Below, one piece after another: positions 50,662-50,801 of a stretch of 50,801 nucleotides of DNA. This stretch comes from Acidobacteriota bacterium (GTDB taxonomy: Bacteria > Acidobacteriota > Terriglobia > Bryobacterales > Bryobacteraceae). The notes beneath the pieces were generated by a model. It was not told where the DNA came from. It saw nothing but the letters and a program-made list of their open reading frames with translations, and made no database searches. The first letter of the stretch is position 1, and each line of letters opens with the position of its first letter. The stretch spans positions 1 to 50,801 of the forward strand of contig JANXSF010000124.1 in the NCBI GenBank assembly GCA_025352795.1, written 5' to 3'. A program made the translations under genes and the position numbers.

Positions 50662-50801
50662 TGTCGCGGCAAAGTGAAAAGTTCCTATTTGGGCAAAGTA
50701 GAAAGTTCCTATTGACAGCCGTAAGGCTGAAGGATGGAACGAATTGCAATGAGTCAACAAGAACGGGACTGGCTGGATTGGTTAAAGCGAGCCCGAGACA
50801 A
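50662..50801 (+). mobile_element. Insertion sequence end, right copy (truncated by window edge)
   Basis: Exact inverted copy of 1-139, tip at 50662. The 21-base near-repeats are at 50669-50689 and 50693-50713. The element begins 89 bases upstream of the TonB receptor start codon (50572), so it separates that gene from its original upstream region. Confidence 0.85.
50749..50801 (+). CDS. Transposase, N-terminal fragment (right IS copy)
   Basis: Starts at ATG 50749 (or ATG 50734 five codons earlier) and runs off the window after 17 codons. It is identical to the left-edge fragment. Assigned to a helix-turn-helix/integrase-type transposase by its opening only. Confidence 0.6.
   Translation, partial: MSQQERDWLDWLKRARD

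Noticed and set aside
1-50801. CRISPR array, prophage or known defence island
   Set aside because: No regularly spaced repeats, Cas-like proteins, phage structural genes or restriction-modification genes were seen; the only related items are TA genes and one Uma2 protein.

Overview
The window looks like chromosomal DNA from a soil or freshwater acidobacterium. The best guess is the Bryobacterales/Solibacter branch of Acidobacteriota. This rests on general knowledge of gene style: a very large carboxypeptidase-regulatory-domain TonB receptor (Oar-like), quinoprotein dehydrogenase genes, PadR and ECF regulators, a copper monooxygenase fused to a c-type haem domain, and many small toxin-antitoxin (TA) genes. 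No rRNA or tRNA gene was seen, so placement is inference.

Both ends of the window are the same sequence in opposite orientation. Positions 1-139 are an exact inverted copy of 50662-50800. Each copy is the tip of an insertion sequence plus the first codons of its transposase. The window is therefore either a segment bracketed by two inverted IS copies or a contig that stopped at a repeat on both sides.

Layout. 387-1289: brnTA module and an orphan DUF433 gene. 1327-5872 (minus): rlmB, gamma-glutamyltransferase, a sugar-isomerase-like protein and asnS in a tight run. 5986-10716 (plus): MerR regulator, flbD-motA-motB flagellar genes, a PIN/TRAM membrane protein, then ispD-ispF. 10759-13363: haem/copper monooxygenase overlapping a cytochrome P450. 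13378-17798: envelope and secreted proteins with an ECF sigma factor and a small coupled partner. 18110-20425: TonB siderophore receptor behind a near-consensus promoter and a long leader. 20499-22032 (minus): broken parE, intact phd-type antitoxin and a divergent RecA paralogue. 22125-25570 (minus): organic-acid MFS transporter, dodecin, purM-purN. 25643-29264: TPR protein, second MFS transporter, phosphoglucomutase. 29597-30714: small genes and a PadR regulator behind two matching promoter-operators. 30715-36624 (minus): DUF2809-purQ-purL-purF-aminotransferase. 37538-40315 (minus): mazEF plus an XRE gene, a methyltransferase remnant, an ArsR regulator, a Uma2 protein and a BrnA-like gene. 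40407-42618: histidine phosphatase and M23 peptidase. 42610-50572 (minus): frameshifted TonB receptor, cytochrome c, PQQ dehydrogenase, esterase and a secreted protein in one run.

The less ordinary features are regulatory and degenerative. The small stress or regulatory genes tend to have a good -10 box placed very close to the start codon, often inside a palindrome. Two small genes (a parE toxin and an O-methyltransferase) are broken in the same way, by loss of their middle with both ends still readable. A palindromic intergenic repeat, a 23-bp repeat and a duplicated promoter/start region also occur. No CRISPR array, prophage or clear new defence system was recognised.
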